Below the pieces are notes generated by a model. That model had not been told where the DNA came from. It saw only the letters and a program-made list of their open reading frames with translations, and searched no databases. Position numbers and translations under genes: made by a program. DNA of 64,000 bases, taken from assembly GCA_947034885.2 (NCBI GenBank), contig OX344754.2, forward strand, positions 18,866,501 to 18,930,500, given 5' to 3'. Of the stretch, positions 11,148-23,539 are shown piece after piece. This stretch comes from Thuidium tamariscinum (Eukaryota > Streptophyta > Bryopsida > Hypnales > Thuidiaceae). Within the stretch, counting starts at the first letter, position 1, and each line of letters begins with the position of its first letter.

Positions 11148-11979
11148 ATAAATCCCTAAAGAACCAAGGCATTTTTAGAATCTAATTGTAGAATCTTCTA
11201 ATTCATTTGTCTTAGATCATCCGACAAAAATTTCATGAAATTGACAATACCAATTGTAAGATATGAGCATTCAAAGTTGAAAAAGAAAAGTTTTTTTGAA
11301 CTCTGACCTACAATTTTAAATTCCTTTGATTGCCAATTATAGAATATTTTTGCACTTTGGACTATGAATTTACATTTTTTTAATGTTGAACATTTGAATT
11401 GAAGATTGAAATTTTTTAATTTTAAAGCACTTGATTTTTATTCATTAAAAAATTTGATAAGTAGAAGTAGGTCCACGTTTGAACAAAACACTAAATTATT
11501 CATAGCTTTAAGATGGAATTAAAACACCATAATCCAAATACTAAGATTATTCTTGCAAACAAATTTAATCCTATTAAAAAAAATTAAAAAGTTGAAAATT
11601 TGCATTCAAAAATGAATTCTAATTTCTTTAAAAGGTTGCTTAGATTATTTGAAATACAAGATTGTCCATAACTTTCTCATGATTACTCCAAACAGAATGA
11701 ATCAAAGATTCAAATGTAGACCAAAATATAATCTTTGGGAATTTTTGTTTATTATTTTTGTGTACTTTTTGTTCTATTTGGCAAATTACTTTTAGGACTT
11801 AGAATGGCATAACTTTTTTTCCATGCACCAATTGAAATAAAAATTATATTTTTAGAAAGCTAATCTAATTTCTTATCTTTACAAAAAGTTTCAAAAAATC
11901 ATGTCAAAAATTCAAGTCACATAAGCCTACCCTAAATCCCAGATGTCCTCCGAGGGGACTTTGGTCCCTTAGGGGTTAA
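11148..11979 (+). mobile_element. Family C element (TTAA-type), copy at 11.1 kb
   Basis: Left end AAATCCCTAAAGAACCAAGG and right end GGTCCCTTAGGGGTTAA form an imperfect inverted pair; the right side keeps TTAA at 11976-11979. Internal blocks about cells of CATAACTTT type match the other family C copies. It is about 830 bp with no transposase frame. Confidence 0.5.
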
Positions 11980-12039
11980 TGTTGAATTTTGGAGCATGTC
12001 TATAATATATAATATTGGCACTTTGGCACTTCATAAAAA

Positions 12040-12210
12040 ATGAAAAAAAAAAAAAATTAGTGCCAAGGGGTTAGACTTTGGCGGCTTGGCCTTAGAAGGC
12101 TTCATACTATGACCGTCCAAATTGAGAAGTCAAAGTGATTCATTGCCAAGGGTTTAGACTAGTAGGTTTGGCCTTTAGAGGCTTCACACTATGACTGAAC
12201 CTTAAGGCTC
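12040..12210 (+). repeat. Doubled ~85-bp block
   Basis: GCCAAGGGGTTAGACTTTGG...CTTCATACTATGACCGTCC is followed by a second version with GCCAAGGGTTTAGACTAGTAGG...CTTCACACTATGACTG. A third relative lies near 10116. It looks like a local tandem duplication. Confidence 0.5.
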
Positions 12211-12518
12211 TAATTCCTATATTTTATTGTCTATTCATTTCCCATTTTATTTGAACTTTGAACACAATTTGACCAGTCAATTCCATTACCTTTCAACTTG
12301 AACAACCATAATGTGAATTATCCCTAAGCACCCCATAGTGTAATTTAATACACTATCTTAGAACATCCCCATGGTTGCACTTTGAAGCAATACTATAATC
12401 ACTTTGGACCACTAATCTTTGTTGTCAAAGGAGGATCAATGGTCTAAAATGTTTACAATGCTACTGTGAAGTGTACCTATAGGGATGCTATTAGACGGAG
12501 TAGTTCGAAAGAGGGTAG

Positions 12519-13025
12519 TAACCCTAAAACATTGGGGGAGACATTTTGTGTCTAATGAATGACAAAGAATCTTCCCTTTAGGAAGAAATTTGCGCGTGAT
12601 GTTAAATCAGTCCCACGAAGTCCCTGAGTTTACCACAAGGGTAAACGCTTAAATTTTTTATTTTTTACATAAATTTTTTATTTCAAATTTTGAGTTCATA
12701 TTTGGCATTAGAGACCCCCAAATTAGCTTTCAAGGGGTTGAACACAACCAAAAAACCCAACAAAAACATAAACCCCAAACCTCTATCAACCCCTAGTAAA
12801 GTGAGTTTTACCTCACTGGAATCACATTTTATTCCTCCATAGCCACTTCGTGGCACCAATTTAATGTCTTGCAAAATTTGCAACTATTCATCCTCTGCAT
12901 TAAGGGTGGAAAGGGGAGATGCTCTACAATATTTTGACTTCCAATGACTATATTTGGCTTATTCCAAGGAGACGGTATCAAAATGCATGATTTCCACGAC
13001 CCCCAATCTGTCCTTCAAGGGTTCA
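12519..13025 (+). mobile_element. Family K element, interrupted by a family F MITE
   Basis: The left end ACCCTAAAACATTG and the block ACAAAGAATCTTCCCTTTAG, and the right part TGACTATATTTGGCTTATTC to CTTCAAGGG, match the 231-bp element at 62169-62399 in the same order. The middle contains about 200 extra bp (roughly 12655-12850) with inverted family F core (CATATTTGGCATTAGAGACC, CCCAAATTAGCT). A family F copy therefore appears to have inserted into a family K copy. Confidence 0.55.
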
Positions 13026-13384
13026 AATTAGCCAGCATACCATGCAGATATATCTACAGTGCCTGACGACGTGTGAACAACTAAAGCTTCCAGATCAGCT
13101 AAAGCTTCCAGTATGATAAATTAGATGCTTTGAAGATGAGATCAATTTGGAATTATGAGCTCTTGATCAGGCCCTGCAGTGTGTGACTGTGTGGCTCCTT
13201 GCCGACCATGGTCTGTGCGCTTTCCTTAAAAATTTAGACTAAATCTTGTTCCCATGTAAGATACCCTCCTGCACAGCCGACCTCCACCGTACTCAAACTG
13301 CACCTGACCTTGTTGCAAAAACCAACCTTTTTCACTATCACCTCAAATGCACATCTTTTGAACACGAGAGCCTATGTCACTCGC

Positions 13385-13700
13385 TGTCAGGCCACTTGTG
13401 GCTGCCCCGGCCTTGTATTTTGACCCCTTTGCAATGGTCATGGTGCACTGGGCCCCTCGCTCTGTCACTCCAAGTGATTTTAGGGGTGCAAGTAAAACAG
13501 AAAGTCCCCTATTTTGTGCCATTCTAATTTACCTTGTAGACTCCTCCTGGTTAATTTGGGGCCACTATTGCAAATATGAAATCAAAATTTGCAAAAAATA
13601 AAAAATTCTAGCATTTTTCAAGCGGCTGAGCAAGGGGGTCAATTCACCCCGGCCTTTGCAATGAAATTTGTTTCATTTGTTCCTAGAAAAAACAAAAGAA
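13385..13700 (+). repeat. LINE-like tail split by a family F MITE
   Basis: GTCAGGCCACTTGTGGCTGC and CTTGTATTTTGACCCC match the LINE tail at 57776. The tail is then broken by a family F element (about 13435-13650, TAAAACAGAAAGTCCCCTA and GCTGAGCAAGGGGGTC). It resumes with GCAATGAAATTTGTTTCATT and an A-rich end. CCTTTGCAATG is present on both sides of the insert, as expected for an 11-bp (or slightly shorter) target-site duplication. Confidence 0.6.
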
Positions 13701-15640
13701 ACATAAAAAAAGAAACCCCAAAAAACATGAGAGCATATGATTAGTTGTGGGCATATCTACAATTGAAACTTTGAAAAATAATAAATCACTTGAACAATCT
13801 TCTGGTTATTTTCATTATACAAGTATAAAATCTTCTCTCGAATTATCAATAAGGCCCAATAATAAAACTAAGATAGTTTGGTATTTCAAAAGATTTATAT
13901 GCTCCTTGAGTTGCTTGAAGTGTAATGAAGGTAGGATTATCCAAATTTGAGGATGTTCCCATTAGCAAACCCTAGAAAAAGGAGTAAAAAAGTAAACACT
14001 TGATGCACTCTCTTCAAAGTGTGGATGTTGAATGTAAGGTACAATTTCAAAACTACCCAAATTCTCCTTTATTTACTTATAACTTTTGCATATTATACTC
14101 AAATATGTGATCTTGAATTTCATCCTAACTTTAATTACAATTTCTTTCCATGTGATTAAACAATAAAAACTTTCTTACATTCGATAATGGTCTTTATAGA
14201 AATTTGCTTGGTTTTAAAGTGATCCTACCTCACTTCAATTTGGTTTTAAAAACCAAGAAAATTTGCTAGAGGTGGTGCCTTGAATCCACTATAAGCATAC
14301 AAAAGTGTATACTCTATACTTGAATGACTCAAGAGTGCATATTGATATTTATTTGAGCTTAGTTGTACCTATGAAATCATATTAGAAACTCTAAGTATCA
14401 TTGGCACATATTTGTATTTAACCTTGTAAGTGTTTCATGAGTATTTTTTGTAATTTTTATATTCCATGTAAATATAATTTTTTATGATTTTTAAAAACAT
14501 TTCATGAAAAGTGACAAGCTTTTAAACCTTTACAATGATTGAAGTCTTCAAAAAGAATAAGTTTATAGGTAGAGATTCATATAGTTTTACTAATTCATTT
14601 AACTTTTGTTGAACTATAAAACATTCTATAATGCTTATCTGCCCAATTGTAAGTCCTATTGAATGCTTTAATAATATTGTTGTGCATTGTACCACACTTC
14701 AAAGTATAAATTGATGTCATCATATACAAAATGGTGGCATATCAAGATTGACAACATCCATGTTAGAATAGAAAGTGATAGTTTGAATATATTTAGCCAC
14801 ATTTATTGTAAAACATTTATAGCATTATCATATATATTCAATTAATACTTCTAGATAATCATTGTAGTTGTATGGAACCCAACTAAACAAAAATGCAATT
14901 GAAAAGAAGAAGAATAGCATTGTTCTTTCTAGTGTCTACAATGCAAAGCCACATTTTTTTCCCTATTGCCAACTACAACATATTTCTATTTTTCTTACAT
15001 TTAGAGTACTTGATTTTAGTTTGTTTTAACCCCTAATTGTTCAAGACATTTCTTGAGCTTATTGGAATTTGATCTAAATTGAACAAAAACTAACATTGTC
15101 ATAAGTTTCATTAAAAAAAAATTTGAATTGTAATTGTATAAATTCAAACTAGATATGCTAGAGATGACATGAAAATAGAAAATACAACAATTACACTTAT
15201 GGATTGAAAGATTGTAATGTTTGATCAAGAAGACATTAGAAATGAGAAAGTGATTTGACATCTTCAATCTTCTTTTCACGTGTCTAAAATATGAGGTTAA
15301 AAAGTATAATATTAGGAACCTCAATTAGTTTATGGCTTTTGAAAATCTACTTTGGAACTATTTTAAATCAATTTCTAATGTGAACTTTCTCAAAGATATA
15401 TTGCATTTCATACTCATTTCCGAGAGCTTTTAACACTAGAAAATCAAGATTTGCAATGGACACCCTTGGACAAAATTTTGAATAGAAGAATTACAATCTT
15501 TCATTTCCAAAATTATATTTTTGTAGCTAAAACTAGACTACAAAAAGAAACTTTCAGAAATATAAATGACTAAAAACAATAACTTGGTAAAGTTTTTATT
15601 TAACTTCAAATTTTTGTGGATACCAAAATTTGGTGCCTCA
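13701..15640. other. AT-rich intergenic DNA, nothing recognised
   Basis: No supported gene. Open frames here are strongly biased to Ile, Asn, Lys and Phe, as expected by chance in AT-rich DNA. Confidence 0.4.
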
Positions 15641-15656
15641 AGCATTTAAGGGTTAA
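15641..15656 (+). repeat. TTAA-type element right end
   Basis: AAGCATTTAAGGGTTAA resembles the right ends of the C and K families. I could not assign a left end. Confidence 0.3.
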
Positions 15657-16068
15657 ATATTCTTCAATTTATTGTTCCACTACAAAGAAAAAGAAGCAAC
15701 TACACTATAATTAGGAGACTTTGTCCCTCGAACACTAACTTGCTTTTCAAGTAATCCAAGTACTCAAACTTGATCAAATATTGTAACTTTTGCTAAGACA
15801 AAACCTCTTCTTCCCTTAGGCCCTCTTTACATGCTCACCCAATAGGCAAGAACAATACTCATCCAAGCAATGAGACAAAAGAGGCTTCACCAATTGTCTT
15901 GTTGGGATCGGCAAATGGGAAAGGAGGAGGAGAAGTTTCTCTGATTCCAGTAGACAATCTCATTGGCGGAGACTTGGCAACCTTGAGAGAATCTCATACG
16001 TGTACTTTTCTTATTTGATTTTTTCCCACCCACTAGGTCCACATGAAAGTGCAATGACTATTTTTCTG
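15657..16068. other. Intergenic DNA
   Basis: No gene recognised. G+C rises from about 15.8 kb onward, and the stretch to 16.85 kb looks like decayed retroelement sequence. Confidence 0.3.
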
Positions 16069-16236
16069 TGTAGCACTCCTTGTGAAGTTTCCTTGCCGAC
16101 CGTTGCCCACCGATACATGTATGGAAGCCCTTAGTTCGAAATCAATAGCAATGTAGCACTCCTTGTGAAGTTTCTTTGTCCACCGTTGCCCACCGATATA
16201 TGTACGGAGGCCCTTAGTCCAAAACCAATAACGAAT
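16069..16236 (+). repeat. Tandem duplication, 83-bp period
   Basis: TGTAGCACTCCTTGTGAAGT starts at 16069 and again at 16152. Both units continue with CGTTGCCCACCGATA, then TATGTA, then GCCCTTAGT, with a few substitutions. Two copies, head to tail. Confidence 0.85.
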
Positions 16237-16883
16237 TCTCGCAATAGACCTATTGGAAACCTGCACAATTCCCAAAGAGATTATTCTCCCACACGTGAAT
16301 CAAAAGAGAAAGACAACACGGCCATCTTGAGAAACCCCAAACATGGAAGGTTTATTTATTAGTGGGTATAAGAGCCACCCACACATTTGTCCTTGGTCTA
16401 CAAAAAAAACCGCCCACCCTCATCCAATGCCTGAAATAATCCAGTGCCTCACATTCGAGGATCTTATAAGCTTATCCATTTTATTTATGCCCTCAAGGCT
16501 TGAACCCGTGTCTCCATCCACTGCAATGTGGGAGTGCTTGAAGAGTCAACAACGAAAACACAACCATGTACAGTGAAAATCTCAGGCATTGATGGACGCC
16601 CATCTCATATTCACAATCTGCACAACAATGTACAATCTTTCGGTACACTGATTTTGAAACCGACCAATATCCTAACAACACAGTTTTGTCGCCGAGGTAC
16701 AGAACTGCATAAAGGCAAATGGTACTGAAATTCAGTTTCCTTTGTCCTAAACAAGAAAATGGCAAACCATACTCGGTCTCTCAAGCCTTTGCCTGTGTCT
16801 ATGTTGCCAAAAAAAAGAGCATCTTTACTCAAACTCCTCGAAAACGTGAAAAAAAATCTTCTTATTCACAAAGATAAAACATA
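16237..16883. other. Probable decayed retroelement sequence
   Basis: G+C-richer than its surroundings with several short frames but no domain that I recognise. Around 16494-16522 the complement of AGGCTTGAACCCGTGTCTCC resembles a tRNA T-arm/B box (CGGGTTCAAGCC), which hints at a tRNA-derived SINE piece. Confidence 0.3.
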
Positions 16884-17059
16884 AGGTAAATCATCCCATT
16901 ACAGACCAAATGGGAGCAGACCCATTGTGGGTCAAACTGTACTGGTGGTGTACATTTAAAAACTTGAATGTACACCTAAGAACTTGAATGCACATCACCA
17001 CTACAATTTGATCCACAATGGGTTTGCTCCCATTTATTCTGTAATGGGGTAGTTTACCT
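16884..17059. mobile_element. MITE family D, complete palindromic copy
   Basis: Inverted ends AGGTAAATCATCCCATTACAG and CTGTAATGGGGTAGTTTACC enclose a nearly symmetrical core: TGGGAGCAGACCCATTGTGG on the left against CCACAATGGGTTTGCTCCCA on the right. TA lies outside both ends, consistent with a TA target duplication. Length is about 176 bp and nothing is coded. Fragments occur at 6728 and 8767. Confidence 0.8.
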
Positions 17060-19827
17060 TAGATCTTAAAACATAACAATATTAACCTTGAAGCGTCTCA
17101 ATCCTTTTTTGAATTTTTGCACATTTTTGCTCAAAGCTTTGTATAGATATATCATTTACCAAAATTTAATGAATGTGGTCATTAAGGAAGGCTGTATTTT
17201 CTAGATTCAAGTGTTACATTTCATAAATGAGAAGTTAATTGGATGAAACAAGGCCTTGAAGCCCTCTGTTCATCATCTAGAATATGGACGTCAGAGCGCT
17301 TTAGGGTTAACCAATGTTAGGGGCCTTCTTGCTCTCCAACTGTGCTAGAACTTACCAGCCAACAATGATTCTTTGCAACTCCCTACTCATCCAATGACAC
17401 TATGATAGTTATGCAACTTCTTAGTGAGCCAATGATTCTTTGTAGATTCAATGAAATTCACTCCTGAGGATCCAGGGAGGGATTATCCTAATCTCCAACA
17501 GGAAATGATTTAGTCTTGTTAACAATGTTTTGAGGTGTTGTTATGGAAGAGTGTTATATGGATTAATATAAAATAGGTGGTAAGAAAAACTAGGTCATGA
17601 CATTGGGAGATTCAAACAACTCTAAACATCTCTATTGCTAGAAATAAAAACAACTAGTTTCTACTTAAAAATTTGTTGATAATGTAGAATACTTTGTAAA
17701 TTTTGTCAGCAACAAATTCCAACAAATTTTTAAGTAGATAGTTATTTTTTTTACAATATTTTGTCTTTGTAATGGAGGAGTTTAGGATCTTTTGATTTAT
17801 ATCCAATTCCTATATCCACATTTTCTTGTGTCTATTTTAAGCAATTGTTTTTATACAACTCCAAAGAAAAGTACTCTAAAGTTCACTTGAGTACCACTAT
17901 TTGTTTTACAGTTATGGGATTATTTTTGTGGAGATTCTTTAATCCGTGAGAGTCCTAAAGGTGGATGCAAATTTTGAGATTTGGGGGCATATAATAAATA
18001 ATAAATTATAGACTGAAAAGAAATTAGACAATAAATCTTTACTTTTTCAAATTTCACTTATTTTCCTATCCCTATATGAATTCATTTATAACTTTGTACA
18101 ATAATTTTAAATACCTTAACCCTTTAATACTAAACAAAGTCTATAATGCACAATACAAAAATCTATATAGAATATATTGTTACAACCTAAAGATATGCTA
18201 GGTGACAATTTTGTTGGATAGAAGCGAGAATGACATACAAATTTTTTGGTGTAGGGTTTGTAGCTCAAAAGCTAGGTTGTTTGGTTGTAGTATTTGAATT
18301 CTTTCATAGCAAACCTATAGTCAAAATTCTCAAAATCTTCTTTCATATTATAAGAGGGAGCTACTATAGTTTAAAGATTCTTGATGCCCAATTAACAATA
18401 TGCTAGTTGAAGCTTAATCTTTCAAAACATCAAAAAAGTTATGTTGAGATTATACATAATATTAATGGTCTTCCATTCTCAATTTTTCTCCCATTTAAGC
18501 AAAATAGTGTCAAATTTCGATTGTAGGAACTCTAGTGGAGTAGTGCACCTTTCAAAGATTGCTTCCAAAGGGCTTTTGCCAATTGCAAAAGCTCCACCAA
18601 GAGCAGTAGAGCACCCTCAGTCAACAAATCTCTAAGTTGCAACATATATTATATGTGTATTTTTTGTATTGTAAGTAGCCAAATGCCAAAGCACTGAAGG
18701 ATTGATGTCTAGCCTAAAGGCATTGTTGACAAAAAGACAAAAATTGTTGTTTCAACACATTTAGATGTACTTCATGTATTTCATATAGCTTTGGCAAGAA
18801 TCTCTCAAAGACATTCATAATCAATTAGATCTAGGATTAGGGTTGAGGAGCCATCAATAAGATAATTTTGCTCATTGTAAGGGGCTCCTTTTCAAGAATG
18901 CAAAAGAAAACCCTATCTCATTGGTAAACAATGTTTGGATAGATTAACCCCTTAAGGCCCAAAATTAAGCATTTTTTGATTTAAAAACATCATTGCCTTT
19001 GAAGTCTTACAAGTCTAAATATGACTAAGGTATAGTATTCTCAACCATACAATCTTGTAGTATATGTGTTGTCAATCATGTCAATCAAATTTGGAATCAT
19101 TTGGCCACATATAGATTGTAAGATTATAATGTTTTAGTGTTGGAAAAAGATGATAGAATTTTCCTAAAAACACAATTGGAGGTGAGTTTCAATTTCTAAA
19201 TCTACTCAAATGAAAAAATTTCTAATCTATAAATTGATTCAAAACTGATAATAAAACACAATGGCGAAAGAAAATATCATTCATTTGACTAACTGTGTCT
19301 ACAAAATGACTTTAAAATGTCAAAAAATAGCAAAAGAAAGTTGCAAAAAACAAATCTAAGGTTGAACATCCTTCTACTAAAATGTTTCTTAGTCACTCTT
19401 AGTTTCTTATATTGACATGAAATTTTAACTACACAAACTAGATTTGTATGTGCAACTTTTCCAAAAAAGATTATTTGAATCAAATAGTATATGAAGAAGA
19501 AACAAGCCACAAAAAGTTGATTATAGTAAAAAATATTAGGATTTTGTTGAATTGCTCCCAAATATTCAAAACTACTTGGATTGACATGAAAAGGACTAAT
19601 ATAGTAATTGGACTTCAAGGTGAACAAAAACAAACAAAATTTATCAAAAACAAACATTGGATGAAGGAAATACAAGTCACAACCATCAAACGTAGTTTGG
19701 TGAACTCAAATTGAACTTGTGAACTTTGACTATCTCCCAAAAAATTAGTACATATGAAAATTTTACCACCAAAACTAGAAGAAATTGCACAGCTTTCCCA
19801 ATAAGTTTTATTGAAATCAAACATTAA
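17060..19827. other. AT-rich intergenic DNA
   Basis: No gene recognised. GCGCTTTAGGGTTAA (17299-17311) and GATTAACCCCTTAAGGCCC (about 18942-18960) look like single ends of TTAA-type elements. The frames on both strands at 19289-19860 are unlikely to be genes, because their composition is that of the flanks. Confidence 0.35.
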
Positions 19828-20052
19828 GGGAGAGGCACCCAATGGCGCACCTGTACCCAATGCCGTCTGTTTCTACAACACACAATCATTTCAGGCTATA
19901 AATGTAGGTAGGCAGTACATGGCTTATTTCTTTTGACCTAAAACAATAAGCAATCTACACTCTACAGTCCCGCTACATTTTTGTTCTAAAATGAATGAAT
20001 GACTTAGAAATGGACGGTATTGGGTGCAAGTGTGCCATTGGGTGCCTCTACC
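19828..20052 (+). mobile_element. MITE family A, copy 3 (most complete)
   Basis: A 225-bp copy running from GGGAGAGGCACCCAATGGCG to GCCATTGGGTGCCTCTACC. The inner core (CAGGCTATAAATGTAGGTAG, CATGGCTTATTTCTTTTGAC) is about 90% identical by eye to copies 1 and 2. TA lies one base outside each end. Confidence 0.85.
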
Positions 20053-20260
20053 GTAGATACAAAAGTTTTAGTACTTTGAATTGGACTTGAAACTATGTGA
20101 GGACACTTTTGATCCCTTAGCACATTTATTATGAATCCAGGAAGTGATCCAAAAATGCTCATTGCAAGCCAGTGTAAAACCTGGCTACTGAGCTTTTATG
20201 AATGCAAATGTACACTTCTAGTACAGTAGTCCATATCATTGTAAATGGCCCTTGATTCTA

Positions 20261-20573
20261 AGGTAGGAGGTTCATAAACCGCTCATCTAAGAGCTGAAGC
20301 TGACTTTGGGGGAGGTAGAACTTCTTAAAATATTTTTCAGTAAATTTTCCTTGAAAGGCAAGAGAAATTGGCATCTAACCCAAGTTGTTTCATATTTTTT
20401 GAAGCTTTGTAGAATTAGTTATGAATTTCTGAAGTGGCAGAAAAGTGCATTTTTGTGGGCTCTAAAACCGCCCACCTCCTCAAATGCACACCACTTGTAC
20501 ATTAGAAAGTGCAAAATGTACCTCTAGAGTCTGATTGGTTTTAGAACCTGCTCCATTTTAGGACCTCCTACCT
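20261..20573 (+). mobile_element. MITE family G, complete copy
   Basis: A 313-bp element with inverted ends AGGTAGGAGGTTC and GGACCTCCTACCT. TA is present immediately outside both ends (20259-20260 and 20574-20575), a TA target duplication typical of Tc1/mariner-type MITEs. Partial copies lie at 1288 and about 62720-63000. Confidence 0.85.
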
Positions 20574-20769
20574 TAAGTGTTGTTGAAGAGCCACACACTC
20601 ATGTCTGTCTGAGGGCCTCAAATGACACACCCAAAATGAATGGGATGATGGAAATTTGGAACATCAGTGCAACTGGAATGGACAAGAAGTAGCAATACAA
20701 TCACAATGGTATTTCCAAAAAAATTTTAATGGGGGATTGGAGACAATGTCATCCTCACATCCAAAATGA

Positions 20770-21400
20770 CAACCTTTCATGGTAAATAGACAAATTTTCA
20801 ACCCTTAGGAGGGTGTCAAAGTTGGCAATAGTGAAAATTTTCTCACAATTACACATGTTGAGAGATTTCATATATCTTTTTTGGGTAAGTCTTTTGAACT
20901 TGAAATTTGGAACATATGTTATCAACATAGAGATGACTTCACAAAAAAAATTCATGGTAAGAAACCAAATTTTCAGCTCTTGGGAAGGTGTCAAAGTTGG
21001 CAATTGTGAAAATTTTCTCAAAACTACACATGTTGGGAGATTTCAGATATCTTTTTTTAAATTAATCTTTTGACCTTGAAATTTTTCACACATTTTAAGA
21101 ATATAGAGTTTATTCCATGCCAAAAATTTTATGGCAAAAAAAAGAAAAATTCAATCCTTGGGAGGGTGTCAAAGTTGAAAGTAATGAAATGTTTTTCACC
21201 ACTACACATGTTGGTAGATTTTGAATTTCTTTTTGTATACATCTTTTGGCATTGAAACTTGGTATACATGTTATTAACTTATAAATGATGTTGTAAAAAA
21301 GTTTCATAGTAAAATATCAATTTTTGAGGTCTCGGGAGGCTATCAAAGTTGACAAAGTTGAAATTGTTTTCACTCCAAATTGCAAAACGCCATTTTGATT
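20770..21400 (-). repeat. Tandem array E2, inverted relative to E1
   Basis: The complement of the E1 marker, GGAGGGTGTCAAAGTTGGCAA, recurs at about 20812, 20988, 21162 and 21337 (spacing near 175 bp). All blocks of the E1 unit are present in reverse order. The outer flank (CCATTTTGATTGAGACCCCA, then TTGTACAAT) matches the complement of the E1 outer flank near 8845-8870, so both arrays end at the same sequence. Confidence 0.75.
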
Positions 21401-21414
21401 GAGACCCCATTGTA

Positions 21415-22733
21415 CAATTTGTAGGAAAAAATAGTAAGCAGAAAGAAGTTGAGAATGATTCAAAATACTAAATTATTAATAATTCAGTTATTGAATTGAA
21501 AAATGCCAATTTCAATGGTTGTAATGATATGATAAACAATCTAGATACTACTATTTTGTTTTTACCAAAAGAAAATGAAAATTGAATTAAATAAAGGACT
21601 TCAAAGTTTATTTTAGAGGAAATCCAAAATTGCTCATAGTCTAAACCTCCTCATAACTTTCATCTCATTAATCAAAATGGAGTGAATAAAAGCTTTCTAT
21701 GTATGTTTGAATCTTAGAAATCAATTTCAAAATTTTTTTAATTAAAAAAAGTGATTTTCTTAATCTACCTTAATAGCCCAATCAATGAAAGAAACTACAT
21801 ACCATAAAATAACTTTTGAACCATATAGTAAAAAGTTATGAAAATTGTTGCCCACCTTCAAGATATTCCTTGTCTACAAACCTTGTGCAAAAATTTCAAC
21901 AAGAAAAATTAAAAACCCATTTACAGTGAGTTGCAGAGAATTTTTATATTGCCAAAAAATGTAGCTTGGTCCTTTAGAAGTTATTCATTCAATTTTGATT
22001 ATTGAGCATATCCGTATTTTGATGATTAAATAATATTCATCATTTGGGGATGTAAAACTATTTTGAAAAAATAAATTTAAGAATTAAATTGACTAAATCT
22101 ATCTTAGGGTTTGTATTTCCAATATTGTTTGCTATGTGGATTTATTATGGATGATGAAAGCATGTTTTAGAAATACATTTGTTCAAATCAAGTAGATTTG
22201 GTAGGTGGTTTTAACTTCAAACTATTCCATTGCTAGGAAGTTTAACTTTTTTCAACTTGAATTATAACTTCCTAATTAAATATAAACAAACAAGAAGAAA
22301 AGAGGATCACTTTCAAAATCTATTTTGAATACAAAAGATACATAAATAGTGTCAATTGGAAAACCACACCTACCCCGCAAACTAAAATTGCTCATAACTT
22401 TTGACTCCTTAATCCAAATGGAATGAAACAAAGCTTCCCATGTCTGTAAAAACCTAAAGAATCAATTTGAAATTTCACTTTAAAAAAGAAAGCTTTTCTA
22501 AAGAAGCTTTTTTAGCTGCCTGGGCTGCCCTCCGAATAAAGAAAATGACATACCATGCCATAACTTTTTAACCACAAAGTCAAAAGTTACGAAAATTGTT
22601 GGGCCTTAAAGCTACTCCTCGAGCACATCTTGTGTAAAAATTTCAACAAAAAAAGAATAAAAACTCCATTTGTAGTGAGTTGCCCAAAAAACTTATAATG
22701 CCAAAAAATGCACCTCAGGGCTTTAGGGGTTAA
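21415..22733 (+). mobile_element. Family C sequence, two adjacent partial copies
   Basis: Two right halves of family C stand in tandem: 21415 to about 21988 (ending CTTGGTCCTTTAGAAGTTAT, a decayed end) and about 22370-22733 (ending TCAGGGCTTTAGGGGTTAA). Both carry the block CTCATAACTTT...CTCATTAATC and the block TAAAAAGTTATGAAAATTGT. A left end with TTAACCCC was not found; the first copy abuts array E2 instead. Confidence 0.6.
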
Positions 22734-22984
22734 AGGTATTGCCATCCTAACATAATTAAGTCAACTTGTTGTAATTTCATATCATTAAAGAAGGCCTCTA
22801 AAAAGCTAAGGAGGTAAGTCTTCAATTTTTTGGTAAGTGATTTTTTGACATTGAACTTGGATATTTTGGTTACTTTTTGTTCTACAACAAGGCTAAAATA
22901 TTCCTCAAATGTAAATTCTCTCTACTCACTTGAAGGTAAGAATATCATGGAATTCACCACTGATTTTCTCTCTCTCGATTGAGA

Positions 22985-23195
22985 TGAACTAGTTCCCTTG
23001 CTCAACCCTTCAAAATCATTCCAAGGGTGCAAGTAAAACAAAAAGCCTCCTATTTTGTGCTTGATTAATTTACATTGTACACCCCCCAAATTAACTAGGG
23101 CCTTCAATTCCAAATTTCCAAATTTCATCATGAGTGGAAAATAAAAAATTTCAGCGTTTTCCTTAGGGGTCGAGCGAGGAGCCAGTCCAATGGAG
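22985..23195 (+). mobile_element. Family F MITE copy (23.0 kb)
   Basis: Ends GTTCCCTTGCTCAACCC and GGGGTCGAGCGAGGAGCC are a loose inverted pair around the F core (TAAAACAAAAAGCCTCCTAT, AAATTAACTAGGGCC). It lies about 220 bp upstream of the ARM-gene promoter region. Confidence 0.6.
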
Positions 23196-23414
23196 CATGG
23201 AAATTGTCTCTTTTATTAAGGTAGTTATTACATTTGTGTCCCAAAAGGCTCCAATTTTTTCAATTCCCTAGGAAAAGAAACACATCATTCACTTTCCGAA
23301 AGTCCAAGTATCAAGTCAACTTTAGTAAAGAGCGAAGAATGAACTCAATGAAGTCAAAAATTTAGACTCAATTTGTTTCTGGAAAAGAAAAGAAAAAGAA
23401 AATTAGACTCAGGA

Positions 23415-23420
23415 CACGTG
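23415..23420. promoter_or_regulatory. G-box (CACGTG) upstream of the ARM gene
   Basis: The core CACGTG sits in GGACACGTGCAC, roughly 150-200 bp before the pyrimidine-rich start of the apparent leader. G-boxes are bound by plant bZIP and bHLH factors. A single hexamer is weak evidence. Confidence 0.35.
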
Positions 23421-23539
23421 CACATCCAGCAAGACCGGCCGACCCCTGAAAAGAAATCGAATATTCGAAAAGATAAAGATGGACGGCGGTATCCACGAGG
23501 CCCACTGATAGTGGCCGTGGATTTGAACTTGAATTATTG

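Noticed and set aside
13246..13601. Overlapping 75-93-codon frames near 13.4 kb
   Set aside because: They cross the border between a LINE-like tail and an inserted family F MITE, so they cannot be a gene.
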